Assembly: GCA_024275555.1 (NCBI GenBank)
Contig: JAJRYW010000521.1
Location: 1 to 7,092 of the forward strand
Direction of reading: 5' to 3'
DNA: 7,092 nucleotides
DNA from: Calditrichota bacterium
GTDB taxonomy: Bacteria; Calditrichota; Calditrichia; RBG-13-44-9; J075
Position numbers and translations under genes: made by a program. Position 1 is the first letter of the stretch. Every line of letters begins with the position of its first letter. The notes under the pieces are model-generated. The model made no database searches. It was not told the DNA's origin and was given only the letters and a program-made list of their open reading frames with translations. Of this stretch, positions 1 through 6,678 are shown piece after piece.

Positions 1-17
1 CCATGGGCACTGGCGTA

Positions 18-162
18 AGTTTCCAATTCAGAAATGAGCAATTTTTTCTCTGAGCAAGGCTGCACAAGGGTTTACGTTGAGACGTACTTTTCGTACTTCG
101 CAGACGTAAACCCGCGGAGAACGCCGCTCAGAGGAAAAAGGGCCATTTTATGGATGGAAACT
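18..162. repeat. 145-bp imperfect palindromic element
   Basis: The left half (about 17-77) and the reverse complement of the right half (about 104-163) align over some 60 positions with one gap, at roughly 70% identity by hand count. The best blocks are AGTTTCCA (18-25 against 155-162), CTCTGAGC (48-55 against 126-133) and a perfect 10-bp inner arm GGGTTTACGT (68-77 against 104-113). The loop (78-103) holds two direct copies of CGTACTT (83-89, 92-98). The element ends about 14 bases before the ribosome binding site of the next gene, so it would lie in that gene's 5' region. It resembles a MITE-like or REP-like dispersed hairpin, but copy number cannot be judged from one window. Confidence 0.7.
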
Positions 163-175
163 AATTAAATCGGGT

Positions 176-182
176 AAAGGAG
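176..182 (+). promoter_or_regulatory. Shine-Dalgarno of the SDR gene
   Basis: AAAGGAG lies five bases upstream of the ATG at 188, a near-ideal ribosome binding site. It settles the start codon of the SDR gene. No convincing -35/-10 pair was found between the palindrome and this site. Confidence 0.85.
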
Positions 183-187
183 ACTAT

Positions 188-934
188 ATGTTGCCGACAG
201 ATACTCAAAAAATTGCATTGGTCACCGGCGCTGCCGGTGTGACCGGATTGGAGATTTGCAAATTTCTGGCAGAAGACGGCTACACGGTTTTTATGGCTGA
301 TATTGTCAGAGAAGAGCTAGAAAGAAAATGTCTCTCGGTTGGGGCCAATGCGCACCCTGTGGTGATAGACATCAGTAATCCCGCGCAAGTGGTGGAGGCG
401 TGCCGAAATATTAAAAATGAATACGGCAGTATTTCGGTTCTGGTCAACAATGCCGGGATCCTATCCAACAACAAGGTCATTGAAACCAGCTTGGAGGAAT
501 GGCGGCGAATCCTTTCCGTCAACCTCGACGGAGCCTATCTTCTCTCCCGCCAGTGTTTGGCGGACATGAAAACAATGCGGTGGGGCAGAATCGTCAACAT
601 GTGCTCTATGGCTATGAAGACCGGCGGTTTGACAGCGGGCACGGCTTACACGACTTCAAAGGGAGGCCTGGGAGCGCTTACTTTTTCATTGGCACGGGAA
701 TTTGCGTCTTTTGGAGTGACGGTTAACGGAATATCACCGGCTTATATTAAAACACCGATGGTCACCGAGCTTTTGTCCAGGGAGCAACAAAGCAGACTTC
801 TGGAACAAATTCCAGTCGGACGCTTCTGCGAACCTGCCGAGGTAGCAAATGTTGTGCGGTTTCTGATTTCGCCTCTCTCCGGATTTATTACCGGTGAGAT
901 AATAGACATCAACGGCGGATTGCATATGGACTGA
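188..934 (+). CDS. SDR family NAD(P)-dependent oxidoreductase
   Basis: Classical short-chain dehydrogenase/reductase, 248 aa, the usual length for the family. It is a cytosolic Rossmann-fold enzyme that interconverts an alcohol and a ketone using a nicotinamide cofactor; the substrate is not predictable. Visible motifs are the nucleotide-binding turn TGAAGVTG (13-20), an acidic D38 at the end of the second strand (favours NAD(H) over NADP(H)), NNAG (87-90), N112, and the catalytic S140, Y154 and K158 (YxxxK). The C-terminal GFITGEIIDINGG segment (232-244) is typical of FabG-like reductases. The Rossmann turn has V18 where most members have glycine, similar to the TGAGGVLG variant of some sugar-acid dehydrogenases. 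The gene has a strong RBS and stands alone, convergent with the minus-strand operon, so context gives no pathway. It could be a 3-oxoacyl-ACP reductase-like or a polyol/sugar-acid dehydrogenase-like enzyme. Family assignment is very sure; specific activity is not. Confidence 0.93.
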   Translation: MLPTDTQKIALVTGAAGVTGLEICKFLAEDGYTVFMADIVREELERKCLSVGANAHPVVIDISNPAQVVEACRNIKNEYGSISVLVNNAGILSNNKVIETSLEEWRRILSVNLDGAYLLSRQCLADMKTMRWGRIVNMCSMAMKTGGLTAGTAYTTSKGGLGALTFSLAREFASFGVTVNGISPAYIKTPMVTELLSREQQSRLLEQIPVGRFCEPAEVANVVRFLISPLSGFITGEIIDINGGLHMD

Positions 935-981
935 TCTGATCGCAGCCCCCAATCCGTACCAATTAATAATAAGTAAATTAA

Positions 982-1120
982 GACACGGATGAACCCAGAT
1001 CACACAGATAAAATATAAAGTAACCGTTGAACCTGTGAACGTCTGCAATAAAAATCCGTGTTTACCGCGCCCGCCACGTGAGGAGCGAGGCGAGACGGCG
1101 GGTCCGTGCAGATCCGTGTC
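982..1120. repeat. Palindromic repeat in the convergent spacer
   Basis: GACACGGAT (982-990) is perfectly complementary in inverted orientation to ATCCGTGTC (1112-1120). Both sides carry three roughly 10-bp units ending in CGGAT, CAGAT or AGAT (982-1009 on the left; 1052-1062 plus 1103-1120 on the right, inverted). The third units pair only when the hairpin at about 1065-1102 is removed. The spacer between the SDR stop and the Hsp70 stop (935-1152) contains this element and nothing else I can support. As it separates two convergent genes it may also affect transcript ends, but it has no adjoining T-run typical of an intrinsic terminator. Confidence 0.6.
1065..1102. repeat. GC-rich hairpin nested inside the repeat
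   Basis: A 38-base GC-rich block whose ends CCCGCC (1070-1075) and GGCGGG (1097-1102) form a six-bp stem around a purine-rich loop containing GAGG-AGC-GAGG. Its composition contrasts sharply with the AT-rich flanks. Removing it restores a continuous three-unit CCGTG repeat on the right arm of the surrounding palindrome. It is best explained as a small insertion; no target duplication longer than one or two bases is evident. Confidence 0.45.
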
Positions 1121-1152
1121 CTGAAAACCTGAAAATTGATTTTATCCATTCC

Positions 1153-2382
1153 TCACTCCCGCAAGATGATTCCCTGGGGCAGTGACTCGCCGAACATGGC
1201 GTCCTGATCGTGGTGGGCCAGCGGCACAATATTCCGGACAGGGCGCTGCCGATCCTCCGGCATGTCATTTTGCTCCATCCAGCCCAGTACGTCGGCTTGA
1301 ACTTTTTTATCCAGGTCCCGCGATCGATCCCCTGTTTTGCGCGCCAGTTGCGAAACAACTCGTCCGGCGGTATTGGGATTGGACCAGGAATAGCTTATCA
1401 ACTGGTTGATCCACCTGGAGACTTCAGCGGGGGGGATGACCCGGTCGGCAGGGCCGTATAACAACTCACGTGCACCCAGACGGGACAGAGCCCACAAGTG
1501 CTGCGCCTTTAATTTTTTGGCGGAAGTTACTGCGAGCAATTTCCGTCCCAGTTCGATTTTTTCCTTACTGTAAAGCTTTTCCATGTTGGCAACGGCCATC
1601 CAGATTTCAAAATGTTCCTGGGGGGTGACTTTCTTGATCTCGCCCTTTTTGCCTAACAAAAAAACAGAGACATCTTGAAAAAACTGGCGTTGCTGGCCGG
1701 GTGTCAGACCGGCTGCGACCCGTCGCCACATGATCCACCATTCCAGTCGAACTCGCGGATGTCGGGCAAAGGCAGCACCACCCGGATATAACCGCCAGAG
1801 CTGTCGCATGCGCTGCTGATCAAAACTTTCGCCGATTCCCGGTCGCAGGCAAAATCCCAACAGGTTCATCCAGATGCTTTCAAAAATCGGTCCCTTCTTG
1901 CGAACCGGCAAAAGCATCAGCAGTTCATCGGCCAGGGTGCGGATAAACCCCAGGGGCCAGTCATTCCGGGACAGATCAACGATACCTCCAATACCCTTGA
2001 TCAGTTTTTCCACCTGCTGCTTATCATTGCCGGATAAAATATCGCGTACATAACTCAGAGCATCCTCGGTTACCGAGGCTTCCAATATTTGGGAATCGGC
2101 TACCGCTTCAGGTGCCGGGGTGTCACGCAGCTGAAACTGCAATTTCCAGCGATGGTCGCTGATGCGGGAACGACACCACAGCGAAAGGGCTCCGAGTTCA
2201 GTGTACTCCGCCTCGATCTTTATCGGGATCGCCCTGCGGACGCCCTTTTTGCCGTACTGAATCACTGTTTGCAGCGGCGGGAGGATGGAAAAGGAGTCAT
2301 CTACCCGGATGACATCTCCGTGGCAGTCACCACTGCGATAACTTGAACTGTATAAATCGAAACTGACCGGCTGGTTGGTCAA
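1153..2382 (-). CDS. C-terminal part of the split Hsp70/DUF3731 gene
   Basis: A 409-aa open frame beginning at TTG (2382), the first conventional start codon in this frame. The same frame is open and clearly homologous to Hsp70 from 2688, including GAAYYGL, the end of the ATPase domain. Starting at 2382 would therefore discard 102 conserved codons, and GAGG lies too close to the TTG for a good ribosome site. I do not believe this is an independent gene. It contains the beta-sandwich-like segment (GALSLWC at 64-70, HRWKLQF at 77-83), then a long helical region rich in W, R and L with EWWIMWRRVAAGL (214-226) and LWALSRLGARELLYG (296-310). There are no signal peptide or membrane segments. The helical extension is absent from the upstream paralogue. 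The DUF3731 assignment comes from memory of the family pattern. Confidence 0.7.
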   Translation of the reverse strand: MTNQPVSFDLYSSSYRSGDCHGDVIRVDDSFSILPPLQTVIQYGKKGVRRAIPIKIEAEYTELGALSLWCRSRISDHRWKLQFQLRDTPAPEAVADSQILEASVTEDALSYVRDILSGNDKQQVEKLIKGIGGIVDLSRNDWPLGFIRTLADELLMLLPVRKKGPIFESIWMNLLGFCLRPGIGESFDQQRMRQLWRLYPGGAAFARHPRVRLEWWIMWRRVAAGLTPGQQRQFFQDVSVFLLGKKGEIKKVTPQEHFEIWMAVANMEKLYSKEKIELGRKLLAVTSAKKLKAQHLWALSRLGARELLYGPADRVIPPAEVSRWINQLISYSWSNPNTAGRVVSQLARKTGDRSRDLDKKVQADVLGWMEQNDMPEDRQRPVRNIVPLAHHDQDAMFGESLPQGIILRE

Positions 2383-2659
2383 AACCTCAAATGAATTATC
2401 CTTCAGGCCGATGGTGCTGCCTTCCTCAAGGCCCCGTTCGACAACACAGATCGCTTCATGGGCTTGAGCCTCAGGTGCGACGGCATCCGTTCGTGCAATA
2501 CCGAGATAGTAGGCCCGTGGACTGCCGCTGCCGACCCTGACCCCTTCTCCAACCTTAACCAGTCCGTAATAGGCGGCGCCAAGGGCGACAGCCAGGTCGG
2601 GGTCGGGATTCTTAAGTACGCGGGGGCGATCTGAATCCGTTTCCCGGTACCAGTGTTGC

Positions 2660-2691
2660 AGAGCGATCTTGATGCGCTCTTGAATTATTTT
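2660..2691 (-). other. Frameshift site with slip-like sequence and stem-loop
   Basis: Reading the minus strand, the zero frame runs CCA AAA TAA. A -1 step on AAA (the base before is also A, so re-pairing is perfect) gives ATA ATT CAA and restores the Hsp70 frame. The alternative frame has its own stop at 2725-2727, so the shift must occur within 2688-2724. Seven bases after AAAA lies a perfect six-bp stem, AGAGCG (2675-2680) with CGCTCT (2660-2665), around a nine-base loop. This arrangement resembles -1 recoding signals, but a five-A run that lost one A explains the data equally well and is the simpler reading. Confidence 0.55.
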
Positions 2692-3938
2692 GGCCTGAGG
2701 GAGCCGCCGTTGTAAAGGATTAAATCAGGTGCGGATGATTGCCGCTGCAGTGTCTGGAAGATGTCATCACGGTGTTGCTCCAGAAACCACCCAAGATGCC
2801 GGGTAATTGCCGGTTCCTGTTCATAGGGTAGACCGAATTCCGTAATACCCTTGCGCCCGGCAGTCTTATGCGCGCTATCCGCCTCAACGATCGGGAAAAA
2901 ACCCTCCAATACGGTTTCCGCAACCTCGTCTTGGCCCAGTTCCGCGGACAACGTTCCGGCAATCAAGCGGCTGCCTTCCCCCACCAGCGTAACTTTAAAG
3001 GTTTCGGAAGAGCCGTCCAGAATCGACTCTTTGGCCTGGCGGCATTGGTGGCACAATGCTTTCCAGCGATCCGTACTCATAGAGCGGCGTGGGCCGGTGA
3101 GGCCTGTTTCAACCCGTCTGGCCAGTGCCAGATCGATGTTGTCGCCACCCAATATCAGATGATCCCCCACGGCAATTCGTTCAAAGCGAGGGCTGCCCTC
3201 AGCTTCCCTCAAAATGATCAGGGTAAAATCAGTGGTGCCGCCACCGACATCGCAGACCAAAATTAATTCCCCGGTCTGGACGAATTCTTTCCAGTCTTTT
3301 TCATGGCGCATGAGCCAGCTGTAGAAAGCTGCCAGTGGCTCTTCCAGTAAAATAACATTGTTTAAGCCGCCCAGTTTGGCAGCCTCCAGGGTCAGCTCCC
3401 GAGCGACTTCATCAAAGGAGGCCGGCACGGTTAAAACGATGAGTTGATTTTCCAGGTGCAAGCTTTCATCCGGGCCCCATGACTTGTTCCAGGCCATGCG
3501 GATATGTTTCAGATAGGCCGCAGTGGCCATAACCGGCGAAATTTTGGGGACTTCCTTGTCTGCTCCCCACGGTAAAATGCGTGCCCGGCGATCCACGTTG
3601 CCATGGCACAGCCAGCTTTTGGCTGAAGAGATCAATCTGGCCGGTACCCGGGCCCCATGATCCCTCGCAAAGGCACCCGCGAAATTGGATTCCGCACCCT
3701 CCCACAGCTCAACGATGGCTTCCTTGGAAATATCGAATTCGCCGGGGATGTATAAAAAAGAAGGCAGCACCGGCAGGCGGTTTACTTCTCCGGGGCCGGT
3801 CATCTGGGGAATCTTAAAGATCCGGATGCGTTTGGCCGCCGATTCTTTTCCCAGTAGATCTACGTACGAGACGGCACAGTTAGTGGTACCCAGATCGATT
3901 CCGATGATAAAGCGGCGGTCCGCAATGTCAGTCGTCAT
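2685..3938 (-). CDS. Hsp70-like ATPase domain, N-terminal part of the split gene
   Basis: This 417-aa open frame carries nearly the whole nucleotide-binding domain: phosphate-1 loop IGIDLGTTN (12-20), AKSWL with K107 where DnaK has its catalytic lysine, the EEPLAAFYSW hinge segment (199-208), phosphate-2 loop CDVGGGTTDF (229-238), GGDN (264-267), and the start of the adenosine loop YNGG (409-412). It stops immediately after that loop, so on its own it lacks the last helices of the ATPase fold and is unlikely to fold or work normally. The start ATG at 3936-3938 overlaps the TGA of the upstream gene. There is only a weak GGGAAAAG purine stretch before it, consistent with re-initiation after the first Hsp70. 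Confidence 0.85.
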   Translation of the reverse strand: MTTDIADRRFIIGIDLGTTNCAVSYVDLLGKESAAKRIRIFKIPQMTGPGEVNRLPVLPSFLYIPGEFDISKEAIVELWEGAESNFAGAFARDHGARVPARLISSAKSWLCHGNVDRRARILPWGADKEVPKISPVMATAAYLKHIRMAWNKSWGPDESLHLENQLIVLTVPASFDEVARELTLEAAKLGGLNNVILLEEPLAAFYSWLMRHEKDWKEFVQTGELILVCDVGGGTTDFTLIILREAEGSPRFERIAVGDHLILGGDNIDLALARRVETGLTGPRRSMSTDRWKALCHQCRQAKESILDGSSETFKVTLVGEGSRLIAGTLSAELGQDEVAETVLEGFFPIVEADSAHKTAGRKGITEFGLPYEQEPAITRHLGWFLEQHRDDIFQTLQRQSSAPDLILYNGGSLRPK

Positions 3939-5722
3939 GGCTTTTCCCGTACATTGAATTCAAGCTTCCAGCGTTTGTCGTCTTTTCTATAAACACACCA
4001 AAGCTCCAACGTACCGATTTCGGTCACTTTGATTTGGATCGATACAGGGATGACGCTGCCGTATGTCCCATCCAGGGTTGTTTCAAGGGTCGTGATCGGC
4101 TCGATATCCCCCTCCCAGTCTTCAATGAGGGTACCGACGGCATCGTTGGTTCGCACGGCGGAGCCAAGAAAATCAAATTTCGCCGGCTCACCTACCACCA
4201 GGTTAAATTCACGTTGGGTCAATTCAGTCTCCGATCCTTCTTCCATGCCGAAGGGTGCTACGCACAAAGCCTTGATCGGGGCAGGCATTCCCGGCACTGC
4301 CGGCACTGCCGCCGCAACACCAATGTAGTAGGTTTTGTTCAACCCGCTGCGAATTCGAATACCGCGGCCTTTGCGAGCCAAACCATAATATGCCGCTCCC
4401 CTGGCCACCGCCAGATCCAGATTCGAGGCTTCCAGAACTTTCGGTTCAGCTTCGTTTTGCCAGGAGGATAACACATCCAAAATACGTTTTCGCAGCAAAG
4501 GCGCTTTCATTACCCCCCCGTTGAACAGTACCGCTGTGGGCAATTCTAAAGGGCGTTCGTCCCGGCGACTGAGGAATTGAGCCAGGTGTTGGGTCACCGC
4601 CGGATCCGATTCATACGGCAGCCCGGTTTCCTGGATACCGGACTGCTGATCCGCTGCCGGACGGCTGGTGACATCACAAAACGGAAAGAAGCCGTCCACA
4701 ATGACCTGTTCCACTTCAGCCCGGTTAAGGTCTGTTCTCAGCGTACCGCCAATCAAGCTGCTGCCCCGGCCTAGGATGGAAACGGCAACCGTATCGCTGC
4801 CAGAAAGTTCCAGCAGTTTTTCCTTAGCGACCCGGCAGCGATGCCACAATGCGCGCATCTGCCAGGAATCCAGCCGGGTTCCTTTTTCAGAGAATCGTTT
4901 GGCGATGGTGTAGGCCAGGGCGAGGTCCATATTGTCGCCGCCGATCAACAGATGATTTCCAACCGCAATTCTCTCCAGCTCCAGTTCTCCCGACGATTCC
5001 GATACGCGGATCAGGCTGAAATCGCTGGTGCCGCCGCCCAGGTCGCACACCAGCACCAGGTCTCCCGGCGTGATATCATCGCGCCAGCGGTCGCGGGATG
5101 CCTCGATCCAGGCATAAAACGCCGCCTGGGGTTCTTCCAACAGGGTAATATTGGGCAAATGCGCCATTTCGGCTGCTTTCACCGTCAGCTCACGGGCCAC
5201 CGCATCGAATGAGGCCGGTACGGTGAGATAAATCTCCTGCAGCTCCAATGCCAGACTTTTATCCTCACGCGCCATGGAAAAGTTCCAGACCCGGCGAATG
5301 TGATCAAGGATGGCGGCGGAGGCTTCCACCGTTGAAAGTTTGGGTACTTCCGGGGGCGCGCCCCAGGGTAAAATCGCCTGATTGCGGTCCACCATCGGAT
5401 GGCAAAGCCAGGATTTGGCGGAGCTGATCAGCCGCTGGGGAAGCTCGGCCCCCCGCTCACGTGCAAATTCTCCGACGACCTGTTTGACATCCTTTTTCCA
5501 GGGCAGGCTCAGTGCCTCCGGGGGCAGGTCTTTTTCTCCCGGCAGGAAAATGAAGGACGGCAACATGGATCGCGAGGCGACACTGCCCGGCCCGATAATC
5601 TGCGGAATATCGAGTATCTGAATTTCAGATACTGCCTGATCATCCATCTCAACCGGTGTATAGGCCAAAACACTGTTGCTGGTGCCGAGGTCGATACCTA
5701 CAATATATCTCGAATTAATCAT
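3935..5722 (-). CDS. Hsp70/DnaK-like ATPase without lid domain
   Basis: A 595-aa member of the Hsp70 superfamily, expected to be a cytosolic ATP-hydrolysing chaperone-like protein. Motifs in order: phosphate-1 VGIDLGTSNS (8-17), AKSWL with K103 in the position of the DnaK catalytic lysine, LLEEPQAAFYAW (194-205), phosphate-2 CDLGGGTSDF (226-235), GGDN (261-264), VAKEKLLELS (298-307, adenosine side), FNGGVMKAP (400-408), ARGAAYYG (440-447). After the ATPase fold the hydrophobic DVLLLDVTP-type linker is replaced by a basic GRGIRIRSG stretch. A beta-sandwich-like domain follows (about 485-593) and the protein ends at KRWKLEFNVREKP, so the helical lid and EEVD-type tail are missing. It begins 40 bases after the DUF2760 gene with a weak AAGG site, and overlaps the next gene by ATGA. 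It is not the housekeeping dnaK: it is shorter, divergent, and lacks grpE/dnaJ neighbours. The exact client is unknown. Confidence 0.9.
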   Translation of the reverse strand: MINSRYIVGIDLGTSNSVLAYTPVEMDDQAVSEIQILDIPQIIGPGSVASRSMLPSFIFLPGEKDLPPEALSLPWKKDVKQVVGEFARERGAELPQRLISSAKSWLCHPMVDRNQAILPWGAPPEVPKLSTVEASAAILDHIRRVWNFSMAREDKSLALELQEIYLTVPASFDAVARELTVKAAEMAHLPNITLLEEPQAAFYAWIEASRDRWRDDITPGDLVLVCDLGGGTSDFSLIRVSESSGELELERIAVGNHLLIGGDNMDLALAYTIAKRFSEKGTRLDSWQMRALWHRCRVAKEKLLELSGSDTVAVSILGRGSSLIGGTLRTDLNRAEVEQVIVDGFFPFCDVTSRPAADQQSGIQETGLPYESDPAVTQHLAQFLSRRDERPLELPTAVLFNGGVMKAPLLRKRILDVLSSWQNEAEPKVLEASNLDLAVARGAAYYGLARKGRGIRIRSGLNKTYYIGVAAAVPAVPGMPAPIKALCVAPFGMEEGSETELTQREFNLVVGEPAKFDFLGSAVRTNDAVGTLIEDWEGDIEPITTLETTLDGTYGSVIPVSIQIKVTEIGTLELWCVYRKDDKRWKLEFNVREKP

Positions 5723-5762
5723 ATGGCCTTCTTTCTTTATCCTGAACCGCTCAACCTAAGGT

Positions 5763-6572
5763 TTATGTAATCTCCACTTCCGCGGGGGCAATGATTTCAG
5801 CGTTTTGACGTCCTGACAGGGTCGGCAAATTCATTTTACCCACTTGCCAGCCTTTATGACGTAAAATCCCATTAAACGGTGGTTCCCCGACGACATTACC
5901 CGTCAGTTTGATGACCCCGGGATCAAAATCAGCCGGAACCTCGACTTTCGCCCCTTCTTCCTGATCCATCACCGGCTCCGGATTCAGATACTCCTGAACG
6001 AGTCGGCGGCAACCGGCATGAATGCTTCGGACCGCCGAACCAATTTGAGCGTCGTCATACTGGTCAAGTTCTTCATCCAGAAAATCCATCAATCGCCCCT
6101 CCTTTTGCATCAAAGAAAAGAGATGCAAAAACAAGCGACGATCGGAGAGGTTTTTTTCTGTTTTTTCATTGCCGGCATCAGTCTCCTCAACGGTTTTTTC
6201 CGTGGACAGGGCCAGTTTTATAATACTGGATCGCGCAATCAGCCAGGCCAAAATCCCCACAATCAGGGAAAATATCATCACCGCCGGAAACAGGGTGTAC
6301 CAGAACTTGGGGAAATATTCTAAAATGAGATTCCACACATCTTTGGCGGCAACAGGATCGACACTGCGCTGTAGAATTGGTCCAATCTCCTGTATCAGTT
6401 TTGTGACGCCGAAATAGGCAGATACGGCCAATGCCGCGCCGACTAACAGTACGAAAAATATGATGGTAAATCCGACTTTTTTAGCAACCCTTTTTACGTT
6501 ACGCATTGATTTAAGCTCCATGGAGGACCGGATCCGGCATCGGATTGTGGGGTTGGTTAAAATCCCGCCCAT
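5763..6572 (-). CDS. DUF2760 domain membrane protein
   Basis: First gene of the operon. From the ATG at 6572 it would be 269 aa. A better start is the ATG at 6506 (247 aa, MRNVKRVAKK), which has GGAG nine bases upstream and begins just before the first membrane segment. Two hydrophobic helices are visible (about 34-56 and 91-113 in 269-aa numbering) with basic residues before the first, predicting both termini in the cytoplasm and a roughly 34-residue external loop. A charged linker (about 122-145) leads to the DUF2760 domain (about 146-261), recognised by LMQKEGRLMDFL, DDAQIGSAVRSIHAGCR and GNVVGEPPFNGILRHKGW. Its molecular function is not known to me. Families with this domain are typically found next to Hsp70-like genes as here, so I infer that it recruits or is serviced by the two Hsp70 proteins at the inner membrane. 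Confidence 0.87.
   Translation of the reverse strand: MGGILTNPTIRCRIRSSMELKSMRNVKRVAKKVGFTIIFFVLLVGAALAVSAYFGVTKLIQEIGPILQRSVDPVAAKDVWNLILEYFPKFWYTLFPAVMIFSLIVGILAWLIARSSIIKLALSTEKTVEETDAGNEKTEKNLSDRRLFLHLFSLMQKEGRLMDFLDEELDQYDDAQIGSAVRSIHAGCRRLVQEYLNPEPVMDQEEGAKVEVPADFDPGVIKLTGNVVGEPPFNGILRHKGWQVGKMNLPTLSGRQNAEIIAPAEVEIT
6516..6519 (-). promoter_or_regulatory. Shine-Dalgarno deciding the DUF2760 start
   Basis: GGAG nine bases upstream of the ATG at 6506. The two in-frame ATGs further upstream (6572 and 6521) have no purine-rich site. The ATG at 6572 would also sit only about eight bases after the transcription start implied by the TATAAT box. I therefore favour 6506. Confidence 0.5.
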
Positions 6573-6586
6573 TAGATTTTTGTTTA

Positions 6587-6615
6587 ATTATAAATAGTTA
6601 CACTTCCTCTCACAG
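6587..6615 (-). promoter_or_regulatory. Putative sigma-70-type promoter of the Hsp70 operon
   Basis: A perfect TATAAT at 6592-6587 (minus strand) is preceded at a 17-base spacing by CTGTGA (6615-6610), which matches the TTGACA consensus at only three positions. The -35 region falls inside the inverted repeat at 6607-6678. There is no CIRCE-like inverted repeat or heat-shock sigma-32 CCCCAT-type -10 box, so classical heat-shock control is not evident. Confidence 0.4.
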
Positions 6616-6678
6616 AGCCCGCAGAGATCACAGAATTTTTTTTATTTTTCCCTGCGTACTCTGTGGGCTCTGTGAGAG
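6607..6678. repeat. Inverted repeat of CTCTGTG-type units
   Basis: Arms 6607-6626 and 6659-6678 are inverted copies matching at 19 of 20 positions, the difference being G/A at 6621. Weaker pairing (CACAG against CTGCG) extends inward. The loop is A/T-rich with runs of T. Each arm is built from CTCTGTG/CACAGAG units. It looks like a dispersed palindromic repeat and lies directly upstream of the operon promoter. The runs of T are inside the loop, not after the stem, so it is not a normal terminator. Confidence 0.75.

Larger units (their letters stand above)
1153..3938 (-). pseudogene. Hsp70-like protein with DUF3731 extension, frameshifted
   Basis: One ancestral gene for a predicted 928-residue Hsp70-like ATPase, now in two frames. 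The N-terminal 417 codons end in TAA at 2685-2687. The continuation is open in the -1 frame from 2688 to the stop at 1153. Joining the two at the AAA codon gives NGGSLRPKIIQERI, the same length as NGGVMKAPLLRKRI (401-414) in the upstream paralogue, and homology then runs on without a gap. Order of regions: actin-like ATPase domain (about 1-465), a beta-sandwich-like segment ending in a HRWKLQF motif (about 520-605), then about 320 mainly helical residues with EWWIMWRRVAAGL (733-745), which I associate with DUF3731. The start overlaps the upstream Hsp70 stop as ATGA, implying translational coupling. The remaining 511 codons have no stop, so the break is recent, a sequencing or assembly error, or a recoding site. 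Confidence 0.8.

Noticed and set aside
224..247. Loss of a Rossmann glycine (V18) in the SDR as a sign of inactivity
   Set aside because: Similar TGxGGVLG-type turns occur in functional SDRs, and all catalytic residues (N112, S140, Y154, K158) are present.
734..1048. Minus-strand 104-aa frame overlapping the 3' end of the SDR gene
   Set aside because: Half is antisense to the conserved SDR C-terminus and half crosses the repeat at 982-1120; no motif and no ribosome site.
1065..1102. Intrinsic terminator for either convergent gene
   Set aside because: The stem is only six bp with a loop of about 20 bases, and on neither strand does a T-run follow directly. The nearest T-rich stretch on the minus strand is more than ten bases away.
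1153..2382. An independent gene starting at the TTG of 2382
   Set aside because: Hsp70 homology continues in the same frame upstream to 2688 without any start codon, so this is the tail of the split gene.
4034..4471. 145-aa plus-strand frame opposite the first Hsp70 gene
   Set aside because: It lies wholly antisense to strongly conserved Hsp70 sequence, lacks protein-like motifs, and is a by-product of codon bias. The same applies to 2868-3266, 4841-5212, 5399-5770 and 6018-6323.
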